From Platerodrilus igneus (taxonomy: Eukaryota; Arthropoda; Insecta; Coleoptera; Lycidae): a stretch of DNA of 64,000 bases. Shown here piece by piece: positions 11,617 to 21,566 of this stretch (the stretch's first letter is position 1; each line of letters opens with the position of its first letter). The stretch spans positions 937,001 through 1,001,000 of the forward strand of contig JARFIW010001344.1 of NCBI GenBank assembly GCA_036346225.1, written 5' to 3'. Both the position numbers and the translations under genes were made by a program. The notes beneath the pieces are model-generated. The model searched no databases and was not told the origin of the DNA. It saw only the letters and a list, made by a program, of their open reading frames with translations.

Positions 11617-12962
11617 AGTCGGTTTTTTGTATGAGTCTGTCCATTAACATTTTGTGGGTTGGGCAATCTTTAGGGTTAGAAGCGCACTTTTTGTTACGTT
11701 TCAAGCATGGTATGCAAACTGAGTGTTGTCCGTGCATAAGTCAGTCTGCCCTTTTGTGCTTGGAGTTTTCTTCCTCACAGTGTCCACATGTATCGGTGGT
11801 GCGTGTGCAATGTTTCGTGACGTGTCCTAGATCGCGACATCGTAGGCATTTGGGTACTACTAAAAAGTCTTTCACTGTAACACAGCGATATTCGATATAG
11901 AGTTTCCCTAGATTTATTAATATATTCCTCACTTTGCCACTTACCGTCACAACATGATGTTGAGTCGGTTTGTTTTTCGGTACTGTTTTGAAATTAAGTT
12001 GAAAGTCCCTATTAAAATCCTCTCTGTTAATTAGGTGTTCAAGGTTTTGAGTATAAATTAAGTCTGTCACGACTTGATCTTTCAGGTACGTTGGTATGTC
12101 GTATATAGTAACTAAAGGCTTTTTCTTGCGTGGTTTTCCGCAATTTAGGATTTGTTTCAGGGTTGCATGGTTTAAAATTTTGTTTGCCTCGGTTTCGTTA
12201 TCAGTATCTATAATTACTGCTTTGTTGGTTATTCGGATGTTTTTAATTTTAATTTTGTCTTTCAGTGGATTTACTGTTTTTGAAAAAATTTCTTGAATTT
12301 GTCTAGGTGTTTCACGACGTTTTGACTATATGAACACCGTTGTATTTTAATTCGAGATCGCCTTTGATATTGCGTCTTGTTTTGGAGCTTTCGGTTTTTG
12401 TACTACAGCACTGGCATATGTCTGTGTTGATATTGCCGTCACGTTTGCGTACGTGTTTGAAGACATGGTTAGATTGAGCATTGATTGTTGTTTCAGATGG
12501 CTGTTTTCTACTTTAGTTTCGATTATCTGGTCTTGTAGTGTGTTGTTTTGTTGTTTTATGAATTTATGTTCGCCAGTTAATTCGGCTTGTGGATATATTA
12601 ATTTAAATTATTTTATCTCTAAGGGTTTTATGGACTCCTACGCTTAAACGGTTACTTGGGTCTAGTTCATTGTCAATAAAGTTAAGGTCGGTCCCCAGGA
12701 TCTCTAGGTGCTCTAAAATAGACTGTTTCATATCTTCCGGGTTGATGTGGCTGGGGCTTCTTCTCAGTCTTTTGTTCCGTGGTATTTCGGTCGTTGGTGG
12801 GTAGGCAGACGGTGTTAGTACGACGCTTATTTGACTTTGAAAAGCAGGATCAAGCTGCATTGGTGATGTCGAGGTGGTATGTAATGAAGGATGTAAGTTT
12901 AAGTTAAGATCTGGTGTTGTTTTACCCCCAAAGAAAACCTTGGAAGAATGTTGTGTAGGCAT
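11606..12962 (-). pseudogene. gag: R1-type LINE copy A, ORF1 (gag-like, zinc knuckles)
   Basis: ATG at 12962 opens a proline- and threonine-rich N-terminus with a basic patch (NKRLRRSP). After frame breaks, a frame around 12120-11741 carries an RNA-binding-like segment (TIYDIPTYLKDQVV) and then zinc knuckles: C-x2-C-x4-H-x4-C in CLRCRDLGHVTKHC, a second CGHC-type knuckle, and a third CIPCLKRNKKC-type one. This is the gag layout of R1-clade LINEs, an RNA-binding chaperone of the retrotransposition particle. ORF1 ends with TAA inside the ORF2 start. At least two frameshifts and some stops are present. Confidence 0.75.
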
Positions 12963-13735
12963 CTTGTACTCTAGCTGTCTGATGTAATATTACCTATCAT
13001 TAAGTTATTTAAATTTAATTAAACTCAAATAAAATTACAAAAGTCCGTAATATGCAGTAAAAGCGTTATACTAAACTTAAATATGCTGCTCGTTGAAAAA
13101 TGTTGTAGTAATACAATAATACTTCTAGTAGAAGGTCATCCTTTGAAGAATGCGATGGTGTATAGTATGTTCTTGTGTCCTTACACGTTTTAAATAAGCG
13201 CCCCGGAAATCGCTAAATCTATTTTGGTCAAATTCGATTACGAATTTAGAGTTCACGTATTTACGTTGCACTTTATGTTATTTGTCCTTGGTACTCTTCC
13301 TAATTTTGCTGTTTACGTAAATGTTGGTAATATTAGTTGTCCTTGACACTATTTCCTAGTTCCACTATTTACGTATACTTAAACAACGCGGATGTTATCT
13401 TATTATAAAGCTAATAATATAAAAACCGATGAAGAATGCTGATGTTAAATATAAATAGTTGTTTATTTGTCCTTGACATTCTTCCTAGTTTTGCTGTTTA
13501 CTTAAACGTTGGTATGCGGGTATTAATATTTATTGTTGTAACGAGGTCACTGCCGGTTGTGAATGCGGAAATTAATATTTATTGTTGTCGAAAATTGTTT
13601 GTACTTACAGAAGTCCTTATTTATGATCAAAATTTTTCCATCACATGCACGCACTAAATATTAGGTTAACTACATCTACACTTAAAATTAAAAGATAGGA
13701 TAAAATTAGGAGCGCTACATAGCACGTCTTTCATG
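12963..13735 (-). repeat. Probable 5' leader of R1-type copy A with imperfect internal repeats
   Basis: This stretch lies just upstream of the copy A gag start. Three imperfect units start near 13276, 13335 and 13463, sharing ttgtccttgacattcttcct followed by a gttttgctgtttacttaaac-like block. A shorter pair, attaatatttattgttgt, occurs near 13519 and 13572. Repeated 5' leaders drive transcription in several LINE families; that role here is inference. The boundary with the next remnant is near 13735. Confidence 0.45.
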
Positions 13736-14650
13736 AACTTTACGGGAGCACGGAGAAACACGTTCGCTCGCTTCAAGCGCTGCTATTGACATCAGGTTTC
13801 GTGGACAACCCCTACGTTCCACCTAGCAAACGATAAACGGCCACCAGGAAGCGTCAAATGCTACTAAAATGTCTAAAGCCACGTGACACAGTGCTCCTTT
13901 GCATTCTCGCCTATTTGATTTTCCCGACAACAAACTGTAGCGCGTCGATAGACGACTTACCGTCCATAAAACCAATCTGTTGGTTAATAAAACCGCTGCT
14001 GTCTCGCAACAAGTGCTCAACTAGCGTAGTCATGACTCGATCCAAAGCTTTCCTCATTACCGGAAGCAAGCTAATTGGATGACAGCTCCCCGGGTCTGAC
14101 GCATCCGGCTTTTTGGGTTTATGGATAAATTTCATGCTCGGAAATTTTCAGCAACGTAGAAATACGCCCCTCTACAAACAAAGATTTAACAACTCAGCAA
14201 AGACACACGGGGCTAATAGGCACGCCTCCAGGTCTGCGTCTAAAGTAATCCCGTCATGCCCCGGTGCTTTATTAAGGTTCATCCTTCTAATAGCTCTTAC
14301 GACCTCATGACCTAGGATTGCCTTATCTTCACCTGTTCCTAGCTCCCCGATGTATAAAATCATGAAACCCTCATCCTCTTGTGGATTGTCCGATGGGAAA
14401 AATTTCTGCAGCAAATATCCCTCCTTTGTTTTAAAACCTACCGTATATTCGCCATTTGTTTTTCTTATATTATCGAGCGGTATGCTGTTGGCCATGGTTC
14501 CTTCTCAGAGTCTCGCGTGCAAAATTTTTGAATTGATTCGTTTTCGTTTCTTAATTAATTCTTAATCATATTCTTTGTTTCTTTTGTTATACTCGATTTT
14601 CGTTGTTTTCTTATTTAAATGTTCTATATTTCCCTCGTGAATATCAGATA
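13736..14650 (-). pseudogene. R1-type LINE copy B, reverse transcriptase N-terminal half
   Basis: Minus-strand frames show the linker before the RT (ILHARL, KTNGEYTVGFKTKEG), the RT entry box LNKAPGHDGITLDADLEAC (near 14250), the fingers block FIHKPKKPDASDPG with PISLLPVMRKALDRV (near 14080), the palm block INQQIGFMDGKSSIDALQFV (near 13960), and the motif A region VALDILVAFDASWWPFIV (near 13830), whose AFD and WWP residues are typical of the R1 clade. The sequence stops right after motif A, so the catalytic DD box is absent. Several frameshifts. It belongs with the endonuclease at 16.64-17.58 kb, from which it is separated by an inserted repeat. Confidence 0.75.
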
Positions 14651-14687
14651 GCGAATTGGACCTCCATATAACATTAACGACTATCTT

Positions 14688-16635
14688 ACCTGATATTACA
14701 AGGTTGAGAATTTCTTATTAATGATGGAAGCCCAAGGTAAAGTTGGATGGAAAACGGCTTGAGGAAAAGAAAAACTCTTTAGAGATAAACGGCTAGTAGA
14801 GTGTTAGCTCTGGGTAGATCATGAGCTTGGGTCATGAGTTGTCTGTTGACCAAAAATATAGATAAAGAGCGCCACCGTATTTTTCAATACAACAACATAC
14901 AAAGATACATGTACTTGTATTAGGGGAATGCGGAAACCTTAAATCTACACCGCTTATATAGCCACAAAACCTGTATATCAACCTTGCAAAGCACTTACCA
15001 AAATATCAATTGCCAGATGAGTTACAGATCTCTCAACTTAACCTGTGAACAAACAAATGCAACACATGGACACCGTTTGTGTCCTTAAAAATATTCATCA
15101 AAAATAATATAATTTAATTTAAGTTCTAAGAATATATACACCCAGGGTATTTGTTATCATAGGACACAGTTAACCTCTTGCTTATTAAGATTCTATAAAT
15201 TTCACTTGAATTTTTAATAATAAAAGAGTTAAGCAAAAATAGATTCTATTCAATTAAATTCTCTTGGTTTGTTTCAGCATTAACTTTTTTAACAAAAATT
15301 TACATAAACAGAAACTAGTATGGTTCTGTCTTCAAAAAGAGAACACAAAGATCTCTAAATTGAATACTTCTACATAAGTTTACTATAAAGTTTATGTTTT
15401 CTTAATAATTCATATTTCATATTTTAACTATAGTCATCTGTAGTACTACGGTCGACTTTACAAAAAATTGATTATTTAACGTCTTATAAAATTGCATCAT
15501 TCAACAAAGAGTTACCTTTACTTCATATCTTATAAAAAAATTCATCATGTTCTTTAAAAATCAAACTACATGACCTCAAATAACTAAAGATATTTTTAAA
15601 GTAACGCAAAATAACATGTGCTATTTATATTGGATAGCTAGATATTTTTGACATCATATGTCAATAACAACTTTTTCAGTGTAGTCACTACTGTCTACTT
15701 GTGAAACAAATACGATAGGCAAACTACATAGCCATCTCTAAAATTTTGTAAAGTAACAAGTTTAGTACGGGATCTTTCTTTTTCTAAATGAATTTTAAGA
15801 TAACTAAATCAAGGTAAGATTTCAACCTTCGATCATTCGTAAAACATTTAAATAAATATAACTGGAATTAAAGATTAAATGTCACTCACGTGCTGAGGTA
15901 CAGTTCAATCAAAAAAATTTGAACTTTTAGACTATAACCATATAATACCCGATGTGGACTATTCCATATACATCTGCAATGCACGCAACAGGAAACATAC
16001 CATTACGACTGAATTTAACGCTGGAATTATAAAAGATCTTCTGAACAAAATATTATCTAACCAAACCAAATCTCCATTAAGTATGTCCTATTATTTTCTT
16101 GTATTTTAAATCTCAAACTAAATTTTTATTTCAGTAGTATTTATGTTATTGATGATATTGCACTACGAGGAAAGTATTAATCAAATTTATCTAATTAATT
16201 ATACCAACTGTTTTAATGATGGGGGGACTTCTATCTTGTTCGGCCGGCAGGAATCAACTAACTCGCTAAAGGTGGAATACAAAATAAATCATCAGCCAAC
16301 AGCATCCAGGAACCACATTCAGTCACGAAGGTTAAGTTAATTAAAACTTTCTTACGGACCGTATTGCAGGCCATGTGCCTGGATACTATTTTGACCTTTC
16401 TACGCTGCTGAGAGCAGCTTACCTGTTCAAGCGCTGATAGAAAAGTAACACGAAATGACAGACTGACGATTCTTATTATAGGAACTTAGACCTCTAAAGC
16501 GAAGGAGCGCATATCCCATTATATATTTTATGAATTATTTTAAGTGATCAGATATTTATAAATTATATTTTTATTTTATTGAGACATTATATTAGATTAA
16601 TAAGGAAAGTGTAACCGAGTAAAAAAATACGTTAC
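14688..16635 (+). mobile_element. Non-coding interspersed repeat X, copy 1 (about 1.95 kb)
   Basis: The segment matches 39537-41529 along its whole length and in the same orientation. It begins acctgatattacaagg and ends aaaaaaatacgttac. Shared interior blocks include gagtgttagctctgggtaga, gagcgccaccgtatttttca, and gaatgcggaaacctt. There are no inverted termini, no poly(A) tail and no shared long frame, so it is a non-autonomous element or repeat of unknown class. It splits R1-type copy B between endonuclease and RT. No convincing target duplication is visible. Confidence 0.7.
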
Positions 16636-17580
16636 ATTATTTCTCCCGAGGCGTTTTGGTAGCGGCGTCTTAGGTTACGCGTTTCTGCTCGCATTGTGGT
16701 TAGCTCCCGGATCCACCAAGTTACGCTGTCTTTAAATGTTTTTTCCGCGGCATGGAGTATAACGACGCGTCTACTGCGGAGTCGGTTAATTTTTTGCACG
16801 AGTGTTTCTATTTGATTGGCCTCTCGGCAGTTTACTAGTTCGTTCTTGAGCGCGGCAAACTTTCGCTAAATTTTTGTTTAAACCGCTCCCAATTTATTTG
16901 CAGAATTGCGAATAAATGGTTATATGCTTATTTACGCTTGTCTTAGCATCAACATCCTTCGTTATTAATTTATGCTCACGGAGCGTTACCTCGCCCGACT
17001 TTAGTTTCTAATTACAAATGGTCTCCAATATCCCGTGCAACACTGCAGTAAAATCAATATAACTACTGCCTCTGTGCTCCTCAAATGTAGGTGAATCATT
17101 TTTACCGAACACGCTAAGATCCCATCTTCGATTGAACTAACCCATAATGCGACTTGGCATTGAAGTCTCCCCCGTTGATTAGTTTTTTATTTTTGACACT
17201 TTTGCGAATAATGCTCTATATTTGATTTATCAAGTCCTTAGTTTGGAGAATTTACCGCCAGAAGTCGATCGGCGGAAGGTACGCGCTTATTACGTATAAT
17301 GTGTTTAATCCTGTTTTTATTTTGACCGTCATTAAAAACTCGTTCAAAAAAATACTTAATATTATTACTGCGCACGTCCTATTATTTATTATTATTTCGC
17401 TGTGCGGGTGTTTACTATCCGTGTTTAATACGGCAACCTCCCTCCCAAAATATGTTATTTTATGGCTATAGGTGCGTTTCTTGTATAAGCCCGATGTCGA
17501 TCTTATTTCGTTGAATAACTTTAGGAAATTATTTTGACCTCTCTGCCTTTCCCTGCTTACCCTAAAACACACCATCCTCT
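16636..17580 (-). pseudogene. R1-type LINE copy B, endonuclease and linker
   Basis: The best frame (17575-17252, minus) contains NNFLKLFNEIRS, HPHSEIIINNRTCAVIIL and LYVISAYLPPIDFW, the N-terminal half of an R1-clade endonuclease. Further fragments follow at lower coordinates, among them GGDFNAKSH (the DxN box, near 17165) and a linker with VTWWIREL before a RRRYQ-like basic run near 16670. Multiple stops. The linker is expected just before the RT, and the RT indeed resumes on the other side of repeat X. Confidence 0.7.
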
Positions 17581-17588
17581 ACGCAAAG

Positions 17589-17948
17589 TTACAACGCGCC
17601 AACCATGCCAAATACCTGATTCGTAACGTGGCGGATGTCGTCCGCGACGTGTTGAACCACCTTCCTATCGTCCACAACAATCGTGGCGGAAGTCTCCAGC
17701 ACCTTCCTGCAAATGACCGCGTGCGCCTTTCTTGTTCTAAACTTCAAGAATTTCAGGTTGTCAAGTTCGCTAGCAGCGTCGCTTCCATTGCTGCTAGCCG
17801 ACGTCTTGCGCTGTCCTCTCCCAAGGACATACCAGGAACCACGTGTCTCCTGAAGATCTACCAGAAGGCTCGTGAATCCTGACGACCGGGAGTAATACCA
17901 GTGAAAACAAAGTGAAAATAGTGAAAACGGCAAACGTACCTCAAACAC
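17589..17948 (-). pseudogene. R1-type LINE copy B, gag-like fragment
   Basis: A 119-codon minus-strand frame immediately upstream of the endonuclease contains LKFLKFRTRKAHAVI and VLETSATIVVDDRKVVQHV, with a mixed helical, charged character. Position and strand suggest the ORF1 product of copy B. The zinc knuckles expected at its end are missing, so an internal deletion between gag and endonuclease is likely. The base composition is GC-richer than its surroundings. The gag identity is inferred from context. Confidence 0.4.
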
Positions 17949-18209
17949 AAGTTTCCCCCAGAACGCTTATTAGCATTAGAATACTAACACTAGTAGGATA
18001 AGGACTCAATACTAACCATCTAACCATCTAAAATAAAAATACAACTAACTAAAATAAACAAGAGAAAATACTAACCAAATTTGTAATTGCTTTAAGAAAT
18101 CAAACCCTAGCTTCAGTAACGTAATGTTTATATTTCCAATGTTGTAGCGCAACTAAAAATTACTACAGGGGAAATATTCTGACAACATAATTACAACACA
18201 TCAGCACGA
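17949..18209. other. Short AT-rich spacer
   Basis: No coding or structural signal. It contains A-rich runs such as ctaaaataaaaatacaacta. It separates the R1-type copy B from the CA-rich minisatellite. Confidence 0.4.
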
Positions 18210-19000
18210 CAAAATACACACAAGCACGCACAAGCACACACACACACACACACAACAGAGACTGTACGTGGCCTCCCTGGTTTCCGGCTGCCGATAGCCA
18301 GGACACGTACAGGAACGCGTACTTCTCGGTTTTTGATATCCGGCTACCGGCGGTTGGAAACCGGGAGAGGGAAACAGTCCCAAGGACCTCACCACAGACA
18401 TAAGCACACGCACACACAAACATGAAAACAATAAACACACACACCATTATAGCACACTGGCACGACAAAACACACACATACACACACCAAAACACACACA
18501 AACACGCACGTACACGTACCTGCACGCACACGCATACGACACAGATATATACGCACACGTGCACACATACACACCAGGGACTGTACGTGGTTCCACTGGT
18601 TTCCGGCTGCCGACGGCCAGGACACGTACAGGAATGCAAACTTCTCGGTTTCTGATTTCCGGCTGCCGGCGGTCGGAAGTTGGGAAGGACAGCAGCCCCA
18701 AGGACAACATCACAGACAGAAACACACATACGCACCCTCACGCGCGCACAGACCCAAACACACACACACACACGGACACATACACATACACACCTGTACG
18801 TGGTCCCCCTGGTTTCCGGCTGCCGACGGCCAGGACACGTACAGGAATGCAAACTTCTCGGTTTCTGATTTTCGGCTGCCGACGGTCGGAAGCTGGGAAG
18901 GAAAGCAGTCCCAAGGACATTACCACTGACAGAAACATACACACACACACTCGCGCACCCACACGCGCGCACAGACACAAACACACACACACACACACGA
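18210..19000. repeat. Composite CA-rich minisatellite with three ~150-bp GC-rich inserts
   Basis: Runs of cacaca alternate with a ~150-bp unit seen three times, starting near 18258, 18576 and 18795. Each unit runs ctgtacgtgg... ctggtttccggctgccga ... aggacacgtacagg ... acttctcggttt ... ccaaggac and ends in an acagaaacacac-like block. Within each unit tttccggctgccg occurs twice. Apparent long cysteine/valine frames on both strands are artefacts of the CA repeat. The two later units are more alike than either is to the first. Confidence 0.8.
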
Positions 19001-19139
19001 GTATTTCCAAACGCAAATAATATAAAACTAACTAATATAATTTAAGGTAGCAAATAATTCTGTTAGATTTCTTAGGAGTAACAGGTTTGCTGTAATTTTT
19101 AGGTAGCAGACTAATTGTAATGTTAGAATAAATAAAATA

Positions 19140-19345
19140 AAAAAAAAATGTCCTCTCGATGTTGAGAGCAATTCCGGCATCGCAATATCCACGAGGGGCT
19201 CCGACTTCTCCGTCGTAGGCACAGGCTCTTTCTCCAATATCTTAACCTACTCCTGAGTCTCCAATATCATGTCCTTTAGCACAACCTTCAGCTTCTTCTC
19301 GAGCGTGCCTTCAGCCTCCGACCTAACTGACAAAAGAACACGAGA
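19140..19345 (-). pseudogene. Short charged coding-like fragment, possibly a gag N-terminus
   Basis: On the minus strand the sequence reads as an acidic/basic helical stretch (EGTLEKKLKVVLKDMILETQ) followed by ILEKEPVPTTEKSEPLVDI. It is GC-richer than its flanks and ends at an A-rich run. Such charged segments are common in LINE or gypsy gag N-termini. It could belong to either neighbouring gag fragment. No motif decides. Confidence 0.25.
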
Positions 19346-19399
19346 ACAACAGAAACCAAAAAGAAACCCAGTTCAAAAACAAAGTGACCGTCGCGACGC

Positions 19400-20365
19400 T
19401 TAAACAACGCTGTTTCAATTGACAGCAGGTAGCTCCTACCTACAGCAGAGCTGCATTTGCTTTTTCATCTAGGCCTATCGTAATGCGAGGTAAAGCTAGA
19501 TCTCTATAGGTGGTGTTTAGTTGCGGCGTCACCAGCGTTCTAACAACTGGACTGGATTGTAGCGTTTTCGGGCTGGTTCCTCGTTTCACTGGCTTTGGGC
19601 AACGAGACAATCGCGATGAAGATGCCCCTCGGGACAAAAGTGGTACTTGAGCAGGTCTATGGGCATGTGTTTACCTTTTGGCGTGTTTGGCGTTGTAGTT
19701 GCTACTTTAGCGGTCTCTTGCAAGCCTTGTTCGGCTTCGAATACTTTTACTATGAAGTCCATTACGCTTCTAGGTGCATATGCCCTCATTCGTAGTCTTG
19801 CTGTCTGTAATAGCAAGCCGATAATTAGACAAAGGTTAGTTTTCATATGCAGGTCCAAACGGGAAGCATGCTGTATTTTTGTTGTAGATAATCGGTAACC
19901 GTTTCTCATGGAGATTGCTTTTTACCCAGGTACTACGATTGTATTTGTACTAATGACGCTGTTTCACTGAATCGCTACAGGTGTTGGGCTCTAAAGACGG
20001 CCTTATCTAGTTTTAGAGTGTCGAAAAATTGCTATCACGTTGCAGCTTCCTCACAAAGTTGCTTCTTGATGTGTAGCAAGCTTAATATGGACATAGCGGT
20101 GAAGAAGTCCCCAGGATTCTCGATTGTTCCCTTCAGAATATAGGCACCGCGGCTTCCTTGTAGTGTACTAGGTTCCGCAAGTCCTCAGTGGTCATGGTGA
20201 TTGTTTTGAGTGGTTGTTGGATGGCATCCGGTTCTGAGTTCTGTCCAGAAACTGCTATATTTAGAAGAGATTGTTTGACCAACTCAATGGAGGATGATCA
20301 CCTCTTTCTCATTGGCATGGTGCGTTCGGTTCTGAACAATCCTTGTTTGTAAAATTATTTCACAG
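19400..20365 (-). pseudogene. gag: Ty3/gypsy-like gag and protease-start remnant
   Basis: Minus-strand frames give a capsid-like segment (MTTEDLRNLVHYKEAAVPIF near 20190, RNGYRLSTTKIQHASRLDLH near 19900, a KVFEAEQGLQE block near 19760), a CCHC-like knuckle CPEGHLHRDC near 19610, and then LALPRITIGLDEKANAALL, which is where a retroviral-type aspartic protease should begin with its D[TS]G box; here a stop replaces the start of that box. Order gag-knuckle-protease fits a gypsy element. The copy is broken by frameshifts and lacks the rest of pol. Confidence 0.5.
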
Positions 20366-20370
20366 GTCTC

Positions 20371-20385
20371 GCGTTCTGGGCACCA
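20371..20385 (-). promoter_or_regulatory. Primer-binding-site-like sequence
   Basis: Minus strand TGGTGCCCAGAACGC, preceded by ...tatcaat. It begins with the TGG expected for pairing with a tRNA CCA end, lies just upstream of the gag-like remnant, and is followed upstream by sequence that could be the end of an LTR (terminal ...TCA). The LTR itself is not independently shown. Confidence 0.4.
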
Positions 20386-20499
20386 ATTGATAGCAAGGCG
20401 AGTAATAATATCTAGCAGAACACACTACTGTAACATATAAGGCAATATATACACAAGCAATTAGATAACTGATAATTAGTATACAACATTGGAATTAAT

Positions 20500-21100
20500 T
20501 ATTTGCAAGATTAATGTACGTGCATGTTAATAAGCACAAACAGTAACAAATATATGTATATATAATTACATTAAGTATATAATGAAAGAACATAATGAGA
20601 TTGTTTACTAGAGCAAAAAGAGCGCGTGCTATTGAGCACAAGCAAGAACAGTGTTCATATATCCCTGTATAAATAAAAGTACATGTATATATCCGTATAA
20701 CAAATGCATTCAATTAGTCAATAACAAGTACAGTCGAACATTTACAGGATAAACAGGAGTGTGTGTTAATGAGTACAAACAAGAACAAACGTTCAAATAT
20801 TCTTATATATAAACAAGCACAAACATATATACATATAACAACCGCCTTAAGTCCGCAAATGACAATATAGCACATACATTTACAGGATTAACACAACGTT
20901 GTGCTATTGAGCACAAACAAGAACAAACGTTTAAATATTCTTTATATTCATCAAGCAAATTAATTCACTTAAAGCAACCATGTATATTTACAATATAAAC
21001 ACGAAGACGTTAATGAGTACAAACAAGAATAATCAGGCAACTATTCTAATATATAATAAAAGCGCAAAAGTGTCAACCGCATTAAGTCAATAAATACTTC
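20500..21100. repeat. Tandem array, units of about 103-137 bp
   Basis: A core of the type gttaatgagtacaaacaaga or gctattgagcacaaacaaga recurs at about 20526, 20629, 20765, 20902 and 21009. Between cores run aacgttcaaatattcttata-like stretches and tacaggat-like blocks. Further single units occur at 21407 and 25865, the two sides of the inserted gypsy element. The array lies where an LTR would be expected upstream of the gag remnant on the minus strand. Confidence 0.65.
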
Positions 21101-21109
21101 CTGTATGTT

Positions 21110-21360
21110 TGTTGTGGTTTGTTTCTTTTTGAATTAAACCACTCAGAGTTGTTAAAATCATCTTTATTTACGTTTCGATTCATGACCTAGGATCGTGATC
21201 AAAATAATAAAAATTTTAAAGTTTGACATTTATGACATAAATTGAAGGTGACTTTGCTTTATTAATGTTTGATTTGAATACACCAGGTTAAAATATTAAA
21301 GTTTAGAAGAATGGGTGGTTTAATTTCCAAAGAAGATTAAGAAAAAAACGCATTAAGTCG
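21110..21360 (-). mobile_element. Insertion interrupting the array; possible Penelope-like 3' fragment
   Basis: The tandem array stops near 21110 and resumes near 21395. The intervening minus-strand sequence contains catgaatcgaaacgtaaata followed by aagatgattttaacaactct, a style of hairpin-plus-gaaacg tail that I associate with Penelope-like element ends. No coding sequence remains. The assignment is weak. Confidence 0.3.
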
Positions 21361-21433
21361 GTTACGGACAAACGTAGTATAAACTGGATTGACACGAGTG
21401 AGTGTTAATAAGTATAAACACGGACAAATGCTA

Positions 21434-21566
21434 TGTAACATTATTTTGTAATGTTAACAATTAAACAAATCAATTAATTAAAAATTCAGTAACTTGAATA
21501 AAGTATAAACAAAAATTTACATCAATAAATCACCTCATTTTATTTAGGAACCTTTATAATAAAAGA
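21434..21566 (+). repeat. 5' LTR remnant of the gypsy element
   Basis: These 133 bp match 24098-24230 with one difference (ttacatcaat against ttacaccaat). After 21566 the two copies diverge abruptly: here the sequence runs straight into RT codons, there it continues as LTR. The near identity suggests a young insertion. Confidence 0.9.

Noticed and set aside
17628..17882. 84-codon + strand frame
   Set aside because: Overlaps the gag-like frame on the opposite strand, which fits the strand and order of the adjacent endonuclease better.
18163..19020. Very long open frames on both strands (up to 277 codons) rich in Cys, Val, Thr and His
   Set aside because: They are translations of the CA/GT repeat and its GC-rich inserts; both strands are open for the same reason and no domain is present.
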